DNA of 64,000 bases from Neobacillus citreus (lineage in GTDB: Bacteria > Bacillota > Bacilli > Bacillales > Cytobacillaceae): assembly GCF_018343545.2 (NCBI RefSeq), contig NZ_JAGYPE020000016.1:1-64000 (forward strand). Direction: 5' to 3'. Numbering within the stretch: position 1 is the first letter of the stretch; every line of letters starts with the position of its first letter. Position numbers and translations under genes: made by a program. A model generated the notes under the pieces. The model ran no database searches and was not told the origin of the DNA. It saw only the letters and a list, made by a program, of their open reading frames with translations. Shown here piece after piece: positions 53,005 to 62,718 of this stretch.

Positions 53005-53592
53005 ATGCTATCCAACCTAGATTACACCATGTTTCAATGGATTAATCATCTAGCGGTCAGCGAACGGGTGATTAACCCATTAATGGTGTTGTTAGCAGAA
53101 AAAGCAGAGTATTTGTTTATGGCAGGAATACTTTTCTATTGGTTTTTTCAAAAAGCAAAGAATCGTAGAATGGTGGTCGAAGCTTGTTTTTCCGCCTGCC
53201 TTGCTTTAGGAATCAACGTCTTGATCGGCATGTTTTTTTATCGAGACCGCCCGTTTGTCTCGCATCATGTTCATTGGCTGATTCATCATGCAAGAAATGC
53301 CTCATTCCCGAGCGATCACGCGACGGCAGCCTTCGTCATCGCCGCTTCGATCTGGATTTGGCGGAAGCGTGACGGCTGGATTTGGCTGCTGCTTGCTGCC
53401 GGCATCTCCTTGTCACGCGTCTGGACCGGCGTCCATTACCCGCTGGATGTCATTGGCGGAATGGTGATTGGTGTGGGCTCAGCCTTCTTAGTTCATTTTC
53501 TATTTGCAAGGTTTACTATCTTTCATAAGCTAGGTGAGTTTGTCATCGGGCTATATGACCGCGCGGAAAACATCGTTTTAAGAAGATCCTAA
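53005..53592 (+). CDS. bcrC: Undecaprenyl-pyrophosphate phosphatase, PAP2 type
   Basis: A 195-residue integral membrane phosphatase, BcrC-like, that recycles undecaprenyl pyrophosphate and can give bacitracin resistance. The three PAP2 motifs are present: FYRDRPFV, ASFPSDHATAAF and SRVWTGVHYPLDVIGG. It has five to six membrane segments. It is downstream of the two-component genes with a good AGGAGG site and is followed by a terminator, so it is the last gene of that operon and a likely target of it. Confidence 0.88.
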   Translation: MLSNLDYTMFQWINHLAVSERVINPLMVLLAEKAEYLFMAGILFYWFFQKAKNRRMVVEACFSACLALGINVLIGMFFYRDRPFVSHHVHWLIHHARNASFPSDHATAAFVIAASIWIWRKRDGWIWLLLAAGISLSRVWTGVHYPLDVIGGMVIGVGSAFLVHFLFARFTIFHKLGEFVIGLYDRAENIVLRRS

Positions 53593-53600
53593 ATAGTATA

Positions 53601-53637
53601 AATGGCGAACAGTCTCCCATACTGTTCGCCATTTTTT
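53601..53637. terminator. Two-way intrinsic terminator
   Basis: Stem AATGGCGAACAGT / ACTGTTCGCCATT with a T-run, between convergent bcrC and the YqjF-like gene. Confidence 0.92.
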
Positions 53638-53645
53638 ACTTTCGC

Positions 53646-54380
53646 TCAATCCTTTACTCTCTTAATATTGGAAAAAATAGAATCAACCCCAGGTGAAAAA
53701 TGAAGAAACGGTGCCATCTTTGGAAGGTCAAACTTAAAAGGAGCAACCAAGGTATTTTGGTAGATATCCGCTTCTGCACGGTGCAATGGCCAGGGGGGAT
53801 GGTCAATCTCGCCGCAATAAATGTTCCCTTTTACATCAACACTGTATAAACAATATCGTTCCGTTAGCCAGTGATCAAGGGTTCCGCTTTCTGCAAAATA
53901 AACATCTGAAGCAGAGCTAAACTTCCCGTCGAACCCCACAGAAGAAGGGCTTTTCCGATCTTTTCTAACACTATTATAAGAAAACTCCACTCGGTTTTCC
54001 CAAGCATGAATCTCAGAATAAAAATACGGCAGCCGGTACCACTTCCGTGCAATGGTATAGGTTGCCCAATGCGGTGCATCAAGTGATAAAAAATAGACGC
54101 CGGGCTTTCCTTTATATTTCACATAGGTACGGACATTGATTTCCGGGAACTTTGCAAATAACGGCAGTCTCGGCAACCCGCGCAGAAAAATCCCATCCAT
54201 CACAAACACAACAATGCCAATCCAGGCATATCTCTCAAACGTATCGATTTGTAACGCTTTAGGAACAAACGGCCGAATCACATCCACAGGAACGGGCCAA
54301 TGGGCAAATAATAAATTCCGCCATGATTGCTTCATAATCCAATTTTTCGATAAATCCTGAAAGGAATGAAGGAGATCCAT
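53646..54380 (-). CDS. YqjF/DUF2071 family protein
   Basis: A 244-residue soluble protein of the DUF2071 family (Bacillus YqjF), recognised by the opening SWRNLLFAHWPVPVDVIRPF, WIGIVVFVMDGI, EINVRTYVKYKGKPGVYFLS and WPLHRAEAD. Its molecular role is not established; the fold resembles acetoacetate decarboxylase. It is monocistronic, with AGGGGTGAG before the ATG. The 120 bases between it and the next gene show no further gene. Confidence 0.85.
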   Translation of the reverse strand: MDLLHSFQDLSKNWIMKQSWRNLLFAHWPVPVDVIRPFVPKALQIDTFERYAWIGIVVFVMDGIFLRGLPRLPLFAKFPEINVRTYVKYKGKPGVYFLSLDAPHWATYTIARKWYRLPYFYSEIHAWENRVEFSYNSVRKDRKSPSSVGFDGKFSSASDVYFAESGTLDHWLTERYCLYSVDVKGNIYCGEIDHPPWPLHRAEADIYQNTLVAPFKFDLPKMAPFLHFSPGVDSIFSNIKRVKD

Positions 54381-54503
54381 ACGAACTCACCCCTGCTTTT
54401 TATAGGCTAAAGGCACTTTAGATACATCACTTGTCGCCTGATCAAGCACGACAAGATCGTCGGAAGCAGCCAATTTATTACCATTTTTTTCGTTCCTTTA
54501 TAT

Positions 54504-55631
54504 TTAACTTTTTTTCTGATTCGGAATATTGGTTCGTGATGAACCAATATAATTTCGAACCCATATCACAATAAGGACAATGACAGGAATCACGACCAGA
54601 AGCGGTAAACCAATTACATACCACATTTTAAAATAAAAAAAATCTTGATAGAGAACTTTATTTTTCGCCCCTAAGACAGAGGTAATAAAAATGAGGGCAA
54701 CGACCGGTAAAATTAATGGCTGATACCTTTTAAACTTAAAAATATCGGCTAACCCAATCACCACGACATAAACATATAGGAATATTTTTGCGAAAAATCC
54801 AACGGCAAATGTCCCAACCACAATCGAGTCCATTCTCTGGATAATATCGCCAACATTAATTTTTTCAACGGCAAGAAGCAGCGGAATTTCAACGTCCTGT
54901 GCGTTTACTCCAATTACACTAATAATTAATAGAAAGGTCCAGGAAAGGCCTAAACCGCTTAACAAGATGGACAACAAACCCGTTCTGTTTACCAATTTGG
55001 GCTGATTTAAGTAAGGGAAAATCATAAGGAAAAGAAAGACTTCCCCATACGGGAAAAAGACCGTTAAGGGTACAGCCTGTTTAATTACCGGCAGCCAGCC
55101 GAATTCTAAAACCGGCTGTACATTTTTAATTTTTATAATCCCGGAAGCAATAACCGTTATATTTCCAATAACGCCAAAGGCAACCATTGCGCCAATTAAG
55201 ATCTCCGCCGACCTTCCCAATACTTCAATCCCTAAGTAACAGCCATAAGAAACCAATAAGAGACTGATGAAAATAATAACAGGGACCGGTGTTTCAGATA
55301 GAATATAGGTCCCCATTGTATCCCCTAAATGCCGGACGTTATATGCACCGGCAAAGAAAAAATAACAAATATACACGAAGCCAAGAGGCAGCCCGATATA
55401 TTTACTAAATACCTGAACTAAAACCCCAGTAAAAGGAAGGGTTGGATAACGCTTGAATATTTGAAAGTATACAAAGAAAAATAGAATGAGTGCTCCAGCC
55501 ATGCCAAGTGCGATTGATATCCAAGCATCTTGTTTTGCATGCTTTCCTATGCTCGTCACAATGCCGGTTCCTAATTGAAATAGAAACATGAGAGAAAACA
55601 GCTGCCTTGCATCAATCTTCGCCTTTTCCAT
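54504..55631 (-). CDS. Spore germination receptor B subunit (GerAB/GerKB family)
   Basis: A 375-residue APC-fold membrane protein with ten predicted membrane segments, the B subunit that binds nutrient germinants in the inner spore membrane. Typical segments are ARQLFSLMFLFQLGTGIV, KQDAWISIALGMAGALILFF and FFPYGEVFLFLMIFPYL. I start it at the ATG at 55631, behind GGGAAGGAC; further upstream in-frame ATGs would overlap the divergent A subunit gene. It is transcribed away from gerAA, an unusual arrangement, since A and B are normally in one operon. Confidence 0.85.
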   Translation of the reverse strand: MEKAKIDARQLFSLMFLFQLGTGIVTSIGKHAKQDAWISIALGMAGALILFFFVYFQIFKRYPTLPFTGVLVQVFSKYIGLPLGFVYICYFFFAGAYNVRHLGDTMGTYILSETPVPVIIFISLLLVSYGCYLGIEVLGRSAEILIGAMVAFGVIGNITVIASGIIKIKNVQPVLEFGWLPVIKQAVPLTVFFPYGEVFLFLMIFPYLNQPKLVNRTGLLSILLSGLGLSWTFLLIISVIGVNAQDVEIPLLLAVEKINVGDIIQRMDSIVVGTFAVGFFAKIFLYVYVVVIGLADIFKFKRYQPLILPVVALIFITSVLGAKNKVLYQDFFYFKMWYVIGLPLLVVIPVIVLIVIWVRNYIGSSRTNIPNQKKS

Positions 55632-55803
55632 TAGGTTAATGTCCTTCCCTAACAACCAAAATGAATATTCATTATTGTGAGCTTTCAGCTGGTAAATTAA
55701 ACCTCCACATAATTGTTTTATAATGACCCTCGTTAAATAGAATATGCCTAATGTAAGAGGAAATAATAACCTTAAATATAATAGGAATATGAGGGAAATG
55801 ACC

Positions 55804-57426
55804 TTGAATTTTTTTAAAAATAAAAATAAAAAATCCATTAAAGACAAATGGAAAGAGATGCAAAAGGAAACAGCGAAACAGCCCGCACCACAAAGCCAAG
55901 CGAAACAAAAAAGTGAACCGATAGAGCTTGTATTAACGGATAACATCCAAAAGATAAAAGAATTATTAGGTAACAGCGACGATATTATAATGAGGGAAAT
56001 CAGAATTGGCAAGGATGGCGGGATTAAGGCTTGTGTCGTTTTTACAGACGGCTTGATTGATAGTCAATCAGCGCAAAACTTCATAATGGAATCGTTAATG
56101 AATGATTTACGAAAGACAGATATCAAGGATGAAACCCTTAATGGTTTATACCTTTTGCCCTTTTTAAAAGAAAGGATATTAACAGTCGGAGACATTCAGG
56201 ATCTAGATGATTTTACGAATCTCCTGGATTCTCTTTTATCCGGTAAAGTGATTCTATTATTTGATGGATATTCGAAGGGCTTCTCTGTTGACATGAAAGG
56301 CTGGCAGCAACGGTCAGTGGAGGAGCCTACGACTGAGACGACAATCAGAGGACCTCGTGAAGGATTTACAGAAAATATCCGGGTTAACACGGCCCTAATC
56401 AGGAGAAAAATCAAAGATCACAACCTATGGATTGAATCAAGGAAAATTGGAAAAGTATCAAAAACAATCGTCTCCATTATGTATATAAAGGGGCTTGCCA
56501 ATGACAAGGTTATCGAGGAAGTCCGCACGCGGCTCAATAGGATTAAGATTGACAGTATTTTAGAAACAGGCTATGTTGAGGAATTAATTCAGGATGGAGT
56601 AAGGACACCTTTTCCCACCATATATCATTCGGAACGGCCAGATGCCATCGCCGCCGACCTGTTAGAGGGACGTGTTGCCATTCTAGTTGATGGCACACCA
56701 TTTGTCATGACAGTGCCTATCATCTTCGCACAGTTTTTACAGTCACCGGAAGATTATTATAACCGGGCAGATATTACCACCCTTCTTCGTTTCTTGCGTT
56801 ATATGGGTTTTTTTATTGCATTGTTAGCACCATCCTTATATATTGCTATTACCACCTTTCATCAGGAAATGCTGCCAACGCAATTACTGATTACCCTTGC
56901 CGCCCAGCGGGAGGGTGTACCTTTCCCAGCCTTTATCGAAGCACTTGCGATGGAGGTTAGTTTTGAAATATTACGTGAAGCAGGTTTAAGAATGCCAAAA
57001 GCGATTGGCCAGGCGGTATCCATTGTTGGAACACTTGTCATTGGCTCGGCAGCTGTTGAAGCCGGATTTGTGTCAGCTGCCATGGTGATTGTAGTCGCTA
57101 TTACAGCTATAGCAAGCTTTATTGTCAGTAATTATGAATTGGCCATTGCCATCAGGATGTTACGATTCCCCTTCATGGCAATCGCGGCCTCATTTGGTTT
57201 ATTTGGAATCATTGTAGGATTGATTGCAATGGTTCTTCATATGTGCAGCCTGCGTTCATTTGGCGTGCCTTATATGGCCCCCTTCGGCCCCTTTATCAAA
57301 GAGGACCAAAAGGATACCATTTTTCGATTTCCAAGATGGGCTATGTCTACACGGCCACGTTTATTCAGTCAAAACAATATCGTTCGCGAAGACACTCCTG
57401 CTCCAAAACCACCCCAAAAAGAATGA
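55804..57426 (+). CDS. Spore germination receptor A subunit (GerAA family)
   Basis: A 540-residue A subunit. Residues 1-260 are the cytosolic N-terminal domain (NIRVNTALIRRKIKDHNLWIE region), and 290-500 hold four to five membrane segments with the conserved GRVAILVDGTPF, PSLYIAITTFHQEMLPTQLL and REAGLRMPKAIGQAVSIVG. The start is uncertain: TTG at 55804 has GAGGG eight bases upstream and gives a family-like MNFFKNKNKK; ATGs at 55744, 55789 and 55798 lack a properly spaced site. It ends at a terminator, so it is alone on its transcript. Confidence 0.88.
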   Translation: MNFFKNKNKKSIKDKWKEMQKETAKQPAPQSQAKQKSEPIELVLTDNIQKIKELLGNSDDIIMREIRIGKDGGIKACVVFTDGLIDSQSAQNFIMESLMNDLRKTDIKDETLNGLYLLPFLKERILTVGDIQDLDDFTNLLDSLLSGKVILLFDGYSKGFSVDMKGWQQRSVEEPTTETTIRGPREGFTENIRVNTALIRRKIKDHNLWIESRKIGKVSKTIVSIMYIKGLANDKVIEEVRTRLNRIKIDSILETGYVEELIQDGVRTPFPTIYHSERPDAIAADLLEGRVAILVDGTPFVMTVPIIFAQFLQSPEDYYNRADITTLLRFLRYMGFFIALLAPSLYIAITTFHQEMLPTQLLITLAAQREGVPFPAFIEALAMEVSFEILREAGLRMPKAIGQAVSIVGTLVIGSAAVEAGFVSAAMVIVVAITAIASFIVSNYELAIAIRMLRFPFMAIAASFGLFGIIVGLIAMVLHMCSLRSFGVPYMAPFGPFIKEDQKDTIFRFPRWAMSTRPRLFSQNNIVREDTPAPKPPQKE

Positions 57427-57463
57427 AAGCTGCCTTTACTCCAAAGGCAGCTTTCTCTTTTTT
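57425..57463. terminator. Intrinsic terminator after gerAA
   Basis: Stem GAAAGCTGCCTTT / AAAGGCAGCTTTC with a 5-base loop and T-run; the left side starts within the gerAA stop codon. Confidence 0.88.
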
Positions 57464-57529
57464 GCTAATAAGCATAAATTCAACTACGCCTCTGTCTTCG
57501 TCCTAACGGACTCGCCAATCGACGAGTTT

Positions 57530-58639
57530 TCATTTATCATTCCTTATACATTTCCTTAATCCATGAATCAATAATAATAATAAAGGGAGAGCAAGTCCGT
57601 ATATAAAAGAGTAAACAGGCCAAATTTCATAGTCAAATTTTGCTGAATGAGTAACATTAGGATGCGAAATAAAGGAAATCATCACCATAATCATCCCTAA
57701 AGGAAATGTAAAAGGTTTATAATCTCTTATGTTTAAGGTTTGTACAAAACTGATGAGCGCTGCGTAAAAATAAATGGCCATCTTAAAAAATATCGTTACA
57801 AACCACATAATTGCCAATATGGCTTCTATCCGCTGCAAAAAACCCCCTATCTTTATCATCCTTGCTAAATTATAACTAGGATACATCTGTCTTGCACTGG
57901 AATCAGGACCTAAAACTAAAATAGTCAATGTAATCAGGATGATTAAACAAACCCCCGCTATACCGATTGCAATAAAAAAAGGTTTTTCAGCTGCTTTTGG
58001 CTGCTTCACAGAAATAGGAAAAATCATCAATAACACAATTAACGGAAAAGAGAACACACTTAGAAAAATGATGACTGCACGAATCATTGGCTTTATTCCT
58101 GAGTTCAACATAGGTTGGATGTTTTGTAATTTCCATAAATCAGGGGTTAATAATACTGATACTGTTAGTAATACGAATAAAAGAATAAAAATAGGAAAAA
58201 ACAGTTCTGCAGTGCGAGCCAGCGTTTCAAGACCAAGGCGTATTCCCATTATTAAAATGCACGCGAATACAATATGGATTATTTCAATTGGTGTATCATG
58301 TAAGATTTGCGTGGTCAAGAAATTTCCCACATAATACAGTAATTCTGACGCAGAAATATAAGAGATAAAAGCAAAGCTAAGAGAAATGATTTTACCCAAC
58401 CATTTTCCGAGGAGTGTTTCAATGATTTCAACCAGAGTTTTCGCCGGAAACATTCTCCCAATAACGATGTATAAAGCCACCACCAAAAAAGTAAAGGCTG
58501 TACCAATTATAGCCGTTATCCAAGCATCCTGTTTTACCTCATTAGCAAGACTTCCTGGTATCACTAAGATGGTCGTACCCACAGAAAATAAAATAACTAA
58601 AATTGTAAATTGCCGTCCGCTTATTTTGAGATTTTCCAT
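57530..58639 (-). CDS. Spore germination receptor B subunit (GerAB family), second copy
   Basis: A 369-residue ten-segment membrane protein of the same family as the gene at 54504-55631 (FTILVILFSVGTTILVIPGSL, KQDAWITAIIGTAFTFLVVALY, FKMAIYFYAALISF). It lies 15 bases after a small D-like gene on the minus strand, so D and B form an operon inverted relative to the A and C genes. It may join the A and C products as an alternative germinant sensor. Confidence 0.87.
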   Translation of the reverse strand: MENLKISGRQFTILVILFSVGTTILVIPGSLANEVKQDAWITAIIGTAFTFLVVALYIVIGRMFPAKTLVEIIETLLGKWLGKIISLSFAFISYISASELLYYVGNFLTTQILHDTPIEIIHIVFACILIMGIRLGLETLARTAELFFPIFILLFVLLTVSVLLTPDLWKLQNIQPMLNSGIKPMIRAVIIFLSVFSFPLIVLLMIFPISVKQPKAAEKPFFIAIGIAGVCLIILITLTILVLGPDSSARQMYPSYNLARMIKIGGFLQRIEAILAIMWFVTIFFKMAIYFYAALISFVQTLNIRDYKPFTFPLGMIMVMISFISHPNVTHSAKFDYEIWPVYSFIYGLALPLLLLLIHGLRKCIRNDK

Positions 58640-58654
58640 TCACTTTCACCGAAC

Positions 58655-58888
58655 CTATTTCAGCAATCCGTATATAAAATCACTAAATGGCTGTAAAACA
58701 ATTCTAACCCCATTAAGAGGGTTCGGAACGCTCAAATTCAAGCTTTCTGCTATGCCTAATCCAACTGCCATAGCCATTAAGACGGAAAATACCCATAGCT
58801 CCTTCGTTAACTTTTTTTTTCGCATCTTAGGAATTTCAAAAGCAATGATCATAATGGCTGCCACTATTGTTACTGCAACACCAAGCAT
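58655..58888 (-). CDS. Small two-segment membrane protein, receptor D-subunit-like
   Basis: A 77-residue protein with two hydrophobic segments (GVAVTIVAAIMIIAF at 3-17 and WVFSVLMAMAVGLGIAESL at 32-50) joined by a basic loop (PKMRKKKLTK). Small two-segment D proteins are known next to ger receptor genes in several bacilli and modulate germination. Its position 15 bases upstream of a gerAB-type gene fits that family. AGAGGAAG precedes the ATG. Assignment rests on size, topology and context. Confidence 0.7.
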   Translation of the reverse strand: MLGVAVTIVAAIMIIAFEIPKMRKKKLTKELWVFSVLMAMAVGLGIAESLNLSVPNPLNGVRIVLQPFSDFIYGLLK

Positions 58889-59123
58889 TTGAAGGACTTC
58901 CTCTCATTGACTATTATCCTGTGTATTCTCTTCGTTTTTTCGTATTTATACTCACTCGCCATCCATTCTTTACTTATTGAATACATAATAAACAGTGGGA
59001 ATCGCATTAGTTGATTTTTGTCGAATATTATCTTTTAAAAATAAACATCTTTCCATTTGTCCGCTTAAAAAACCAAATTTTGGGGAGCATATAACTAGCT
59101 TAGAGGCTTAAAGGAGTAATGGC

Positions 59124-60323
59124 ATGAACCGAAAATTCCTTTTACTTGTTTCCATCTGCTCCCTTATCCTTCTCACTTCCTGTTGGAACCGACGAGAATT
59201 AAATCAGCTTGGGATCGTAATTGGAATGGGGATTGATAAAGCAGATGGTAAATTCCTAGTGACGACACAAGTCGTAAATCCTAGTGAAATTGCTGCATCT
59301 ATGGGCAGCGGCGGCAATTCTCCTGTAGTTGTTTATGAAGAAAAAGGGGATACAATATTCGAGGCAATCAGAAGAATGACAACCGAATCACCACGAAACC
59401 TTTATTTTTCCCATCTTCGCCTGCTCGTGTATGGAGAAGAATTTGCGAAAAAAGGGATTGGTAAATCATTAGACCTTTTGACAAGGGATCCGGAAATACG
59501 GACTGATTTTTATATTACAATCGCTAAAAACAGCAAGGCAGGCGATGTTTTAAAAGTCTTAACGGCGATAGAAAAAATTCCCGTCCAGCAATTATATGAA
59601 TCGCTTTTATCCTCGGAAAAACAGTGGGCACCAACCCTCCCCATTACATTGGATCAGTTGAATTCAGAATTAATAGAGGAAGGGAAGGATGTCAAATTAA
59701 CCGGGCTTATGATAAAAGGTCCGCTGCAAGCGGGCGAAAGTCTGGGGAAATATCAGCAATCTAAAGCAGAGACCTACTTAAAATATGATGAGGTTGGCGT
59801 GTTTAAAAAGGATCAATTAATAGGATGGCTTAACACTGACGAAAGCAAAGGCCTCAATTATGCTTTAGGGAATGTAAAAAGTACGATTATAACTATACCC
59901 TGTCCTGAAAAAGGGCTCGCCGGGATTAAGCTGATTCATACAAAAACAGAGTTAAAAACAAAGGTTTCAGGCAGTAAGCCAACAGGAAACATTAAAATTA
60001 CTGCAGAGGGAAAACTGGCAGATGTATACTGTAAGACACTCGATTTAAGTAAACCGGAAACCATTAGCCAGTTAGAACGAAAAGCAGAGAAAAACATAAA
60101 AGATAACATTCATAAGGCTCTACATGCTTCGCAAACGCAATATAAACTCGATCCATTTGGTTTCGGTGAAGCAGCGCGCCGTGATAACCCGGAATATTGG
60201 CATTCGGTCAAAAAGGATTGGCAGCAGATTTTTGGGAAAATGCCGGTAAACGTAGAAGTTACTGTAAAAATACATGATGTAGGAATGATTAAGACCTCTC
60301 CTTTAAATTTCATGAAGGACTAA
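59124..60323 (+). CDS. Spore germination receptor C subunit lipoprotein (GerAC family)
   Basis: A 399-residue lipoprotein. The signal ends in lipobox LTSC (Cys20), followed by the family hallmark WNRRELNQLGIVIGMGIDK. Later domains match GerAC: VVNPSEIAA, RNLYFSHLRLLVYGEEFAKKG, GWLNTDESKGLNYALG and DPFGFGEAARR. It is anchored on the outer face of the inner spore membrane. A second C gene follows after 18 bases and a B gene after that, so this is a C-C-B operon. AAAGGAGTAA precedes the ATG. Confidence 0.92.
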   Translation: MNRKFLLLVSICSLILLTSCWNRRELNQLGIVIGMGIDKADGKFLVTTQVVNPSEIAASMGSGGNSPVVVYEEKGDTIFEAIRRMTTESPRNLYFSHLRLLVYGEEFAKKGIGKSLDLLTRDPEIRTDFYITIAKNSKAGDVLKVLTAIEKIPVQQLYESLLSSEKQWAPTLPITLDQLNSELIEEGKDVKLTGLMIKGPLQAGESLGKYQQSKAETYLKYDEVGVFKKDQLIGWLNTDESKGLNYALGNVKSTIITIPCPEKGLAGIKLIHTKTELKTKVSGSKPTGNIKITAEGKLADVYCKTLDLSKPETISQLERKAEKNIKDNIHKALHASQTQYKLDPFGFGEAARRDNPEYWHSVKKDWQQIFGKMPVNVEVTVKIHDVGMIKTSPLNFMKD

Positions 60324-60341
60324 TCACTTTGGAGGAATAAA

Positions 60342-61535
60342 ATGGAACGAAAAACCCTTATACTCATACTTTTCAGTTCTATCCTCCTTTCTGGCTGCTG
60401 GAACAAACGGGAATTAAATGAACTGTCCATTGTATTAGGATTGGGGGTTGATAAAGAGCAGGACCAATACGTTTTGACTGCCCAAGTTGTCAATCCAAGT
60501 GAAATTGCCTCCAAGAAAGGCGGCAGCGGCAAAGCGCCAGTGGTCGTATATCAAACCAAGGGAGACACCTTATTAGAAGCAGCAAGGAAAGTTACAACAG
60601 CAGCCCCAAGAAAGCTTTATTTTGCGCACCTACGAATCCTGGTCTTCGGAGAGAAATCGGCAAAGGAAGGGATTGGTGGTACCATTGACGCTCTTTTAAG
60701 GGAACCGGAAGTACGAAATGATTTTTACATAACAGTAGCCAAGAATGCGAAAGCAGCAGATGTTTTAAAAGTATTAACCCCGCTAGAAAAAATTCCAGCT
60801 AATAATTTGTTTAACTCTCTCGAGGCATCAGCGAAATCTTGGGCGCCAACCGAAGGTGTTACATTAGATAAACTTGTTAATAAAATGGTAAGTGATGGAA
60901 TTAGCCCTATTCTAACCGGTGTTGAAATACATGGAAATGTAAATGAGGGGGTAAATCTTAAGAATACCGAACGGACGAAACCGAAAACAACCTTGGACTA
61001 TAAAGGAACGGCAATTTTTAAACAGGATAAGCTGATTGGATGGTTAAATGAAAAGGAAAGTAGAGATGTTAATTATGTCTTAGGAAAAGTGAAGAGCAGT
61101 GTAGGATATGTAAGATGCCCGCAGGGTGGAAAAGCCGTCATTGAGGTAATGGGCGCAAAATCCAAACTTGCTGCAAAAATGATAAAGGGGAAGCCTCAAG
61201 GATCAGTAAGGGTCAAAGTGCGAGGAAATGTCGGAGAAGTTGAATGCAAAGGATTAGATTTAACAAACCCCAAATCTATTTCTTATTTAGAAAGAGTATC
61301 TGAAATATCCCTTAAAGAAAAAATGAAATTGACGATAGAGCACGTTCAAAAAAATTATAAAATTGATATTTTCGGTTTCGGGGAAGCACTTTATCGCTCA
61401 GAACCCGATGCGTGGAAGAAATATAAAAAGGATTGGGACCAGACATTTTCCGAAATGCCTGTTACCGTTAAGGTTGATGTGTCCATCCGGCAAACCGGCA
61501 CTATCAGCAATTCTCCTCTTAATAATATGAAATAG
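60342..61535 (+). CDS. Spore germination receptor C subunit lipoprotein, second copy
   Basis: A 397-residue paralogue of the gene just upstream, clearly from tandem duplication: the two share WN(R/K)REL, VVNPSEIA, LYF(S/A)HLR, NDFYITVAKNAK/NS and the GWLN segment. Lipobox LSGC places Cys19 as the lipid site. Divergence between the copies is considerable, so the duplication is not recent. GGAGGAA precedes the ATG. Confidence 0.92.
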   Translation: MERKTLILILFSSILLSGCWNKRELNELSIVLGLGVDKEQDQYVLTAQVVNPSEIASKKGGSGKAPVVVYQTKGDTLLEAARKVTTAAPRKLYFAHLRILVFGEKSAKEGIGGTIDALLREPEVRNDFYITVAKNAKAADVLKVLTPLEKIPANNLFNSLEASAKSWAPTEGVTLDKLVNKMVSDGISPILTGVEIHGNVNEGVNLKNTERTKPKTTLDYKGTAIFKQDKLIGWLNEKESRDVNYVLGKVKSSVGYVRCPQGGKAVIEVMGAKSKLAAKMIKGKPQGSVRVKVRGNVGEVECKGLDLTNPKSISYLERVSEISLKEKMKLTIEHVQKNYKIDIFGFGEALYRSEPDAWKKYKKDWDQTFSEMPVTVKVDVSIRQTGTISNSPLNNMK

Positions 61536-61578
61536 GTCTTAAAGGATGTTACCCCTTTGAGAAAGGTGAGGAACATAC

Positions 61579-62667
61579 ATGCTTGAAAAGGGTAAAATAT
61601 CACCTCATCAATTTACCATAATGATTGTTTTATTTATAGTCGGCGGCAGTGTTTTGTATGTCCCATCAGGACTTATCCATACTGCAAAACAAGATGCTTG
61701 GTTAGCTAGTATTCTTGTCGTTGGGCTCGCACTTTTACTCGTGTTAATGTTTAATGCACTGGGAAGCCGTTTTCCAAATATGAACTTTGCTCAATATTGC
61801 GAAGAGTTATTAGGAAAATGGCTTGGAAAATTCGTTTCCCTTTTATATTTCTTTTATTTTTTCCTTAGTACTGCTACTTTTGTACGGCAGTTCGGTGATT
61901 TTGTTATTATCCAGCTTCTCCGAGAGACACCTATTCTGGCAATTCATATTCTACTCATAGTCATTATGACCATGGCTGTACGTTACGGCCTGGAGCCCTT
62001 TTCTCGTGCGATAGAAATTTTCTTTCCATTTATTTTTTTACTTTTTGTTTTGTTTACCATTTCAATCTTTCCGATGATTCAATTTCAGCATCTCCAGCCA
62101 GTATTGGACAATGGATTAAAACCTATAATGAGTACAGCAGTGAAAGCCCTTGGAACCCCTTATTTGCAATTGGTATTATTTTTAATGGTCTTCCCTGCTG
62201 TAAACCGGACAAAACCCGCTAAAAAGTCATTTTTGCTTGGGACAGTAATCGGGGGAAGTGTGTTAACGCTTGTCACTTTAATGAGCATTTTATGCTTCGG
62301 GTCGAATTTTTCTGAAAACCAGCAATTCGTAACCTATGTCCTAGCACTCAATATCAATATCGGCGGCTTTTGGCAGCGTATTGAAGCGGTTATGGCGTTC
62401 ATCTGGTTCGTTACCATTTATATTAAAATCACAGTTTATTTCTATGGATCTGTTTTATGCATGGGCCAAATTTTAAAACTAAAGGAATATAAATCCTTAA
62501 CTTTTCCTCTAGGTTTAATCACGCTATTTCTCTCTCTTATTATCAATAAGAATATTGTTGAATCCGACCAACAAGCTGAATGGTGGACAGCTTTTTCGCT
62601 CCCTTTTGGACTTTTTATCCCTTTATTGTTACTCGTAGTAAGTAAAGTTAGAAAAAGGGGTAATTAA
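61579..62667 (+). CDS. Spore germination receptor B subunit (GerAB family), third copy
   Basis: A 362-residue ten-segment membrane protein (FTIMIVLFIVGGSVLYVPSGL, KQDAWLASILVVGLALLLVLMF, WFVTIYIKITVYFYG). It shares more motif spacing with the copy at 57530-58639 than with that at 54504-55631. It is last in the C-C-B operon and followed by a strong terminator. Three B genes but only one A gene in the cluster suggest alternative receptors built around a shared A subunit, or loss of A genes. Confidence 0.9.
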   Translation: MLEKGKISPHQFTIMIVLFIVGGSVLYVPSGLIHTAKQDAWLASILVVGLALLLVLMFNALGSRFPNMNFAQYCEELLGKWLGKFVSLLYFFYFFLSTATFVRQFGDFVIIQLLRETPILAIHILLIVIMTMAVRYGLEPFSRAIEIFFPFIFLLFVLFTISIFPMIQFQHLQPVLDNGLKPIMSTAVKALGTPYLQLVLFLMVFPAVNRTKPAKKSFLLGTVIGGSVLTLVTLMSILCFGSNFSENQQFVTYVLALNINIGGFWQRIEAVMAFIWFVTIYIKITVYFYGSVLCMGQILKLKEYKSLTFPLGLITLFLSLIINKNIVESDQQAEWWTAFSLPFGLFIPLLLLVVSKVRKRGN

Positions 62668-62671
62668 CAAG

Positions 62672-62708
62672 AGGCACCTAATCCGAATTCTGGTTTAGGT
62701 GCCTTTTC
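62672..62708. terminator. Two-way intrinsic terminator
   Basis: Stem AGGCACCTAA / TTTAGGTGCCT with T-rich tail between the convergent gerAB-type and SDR genes. Confidence 0.9.
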
Positions 62709-62718
62709 CTTTTTCCGA

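Noticed and set aside
54517-54545. Hairpin TATTGGTTC/GAACCAATA near the end of a gerAB-type gene as a terminator
   Set aside because: It is inside the coding sequence and lacks a T-run on the transcribed strand.
58979-59010. Sigma-G promoter (TGAATA and CAT..TA elements) before gerAC
   Set aside because: Both elements occur, but not with a 17-18 base spacing, so I could not support a promoter call.
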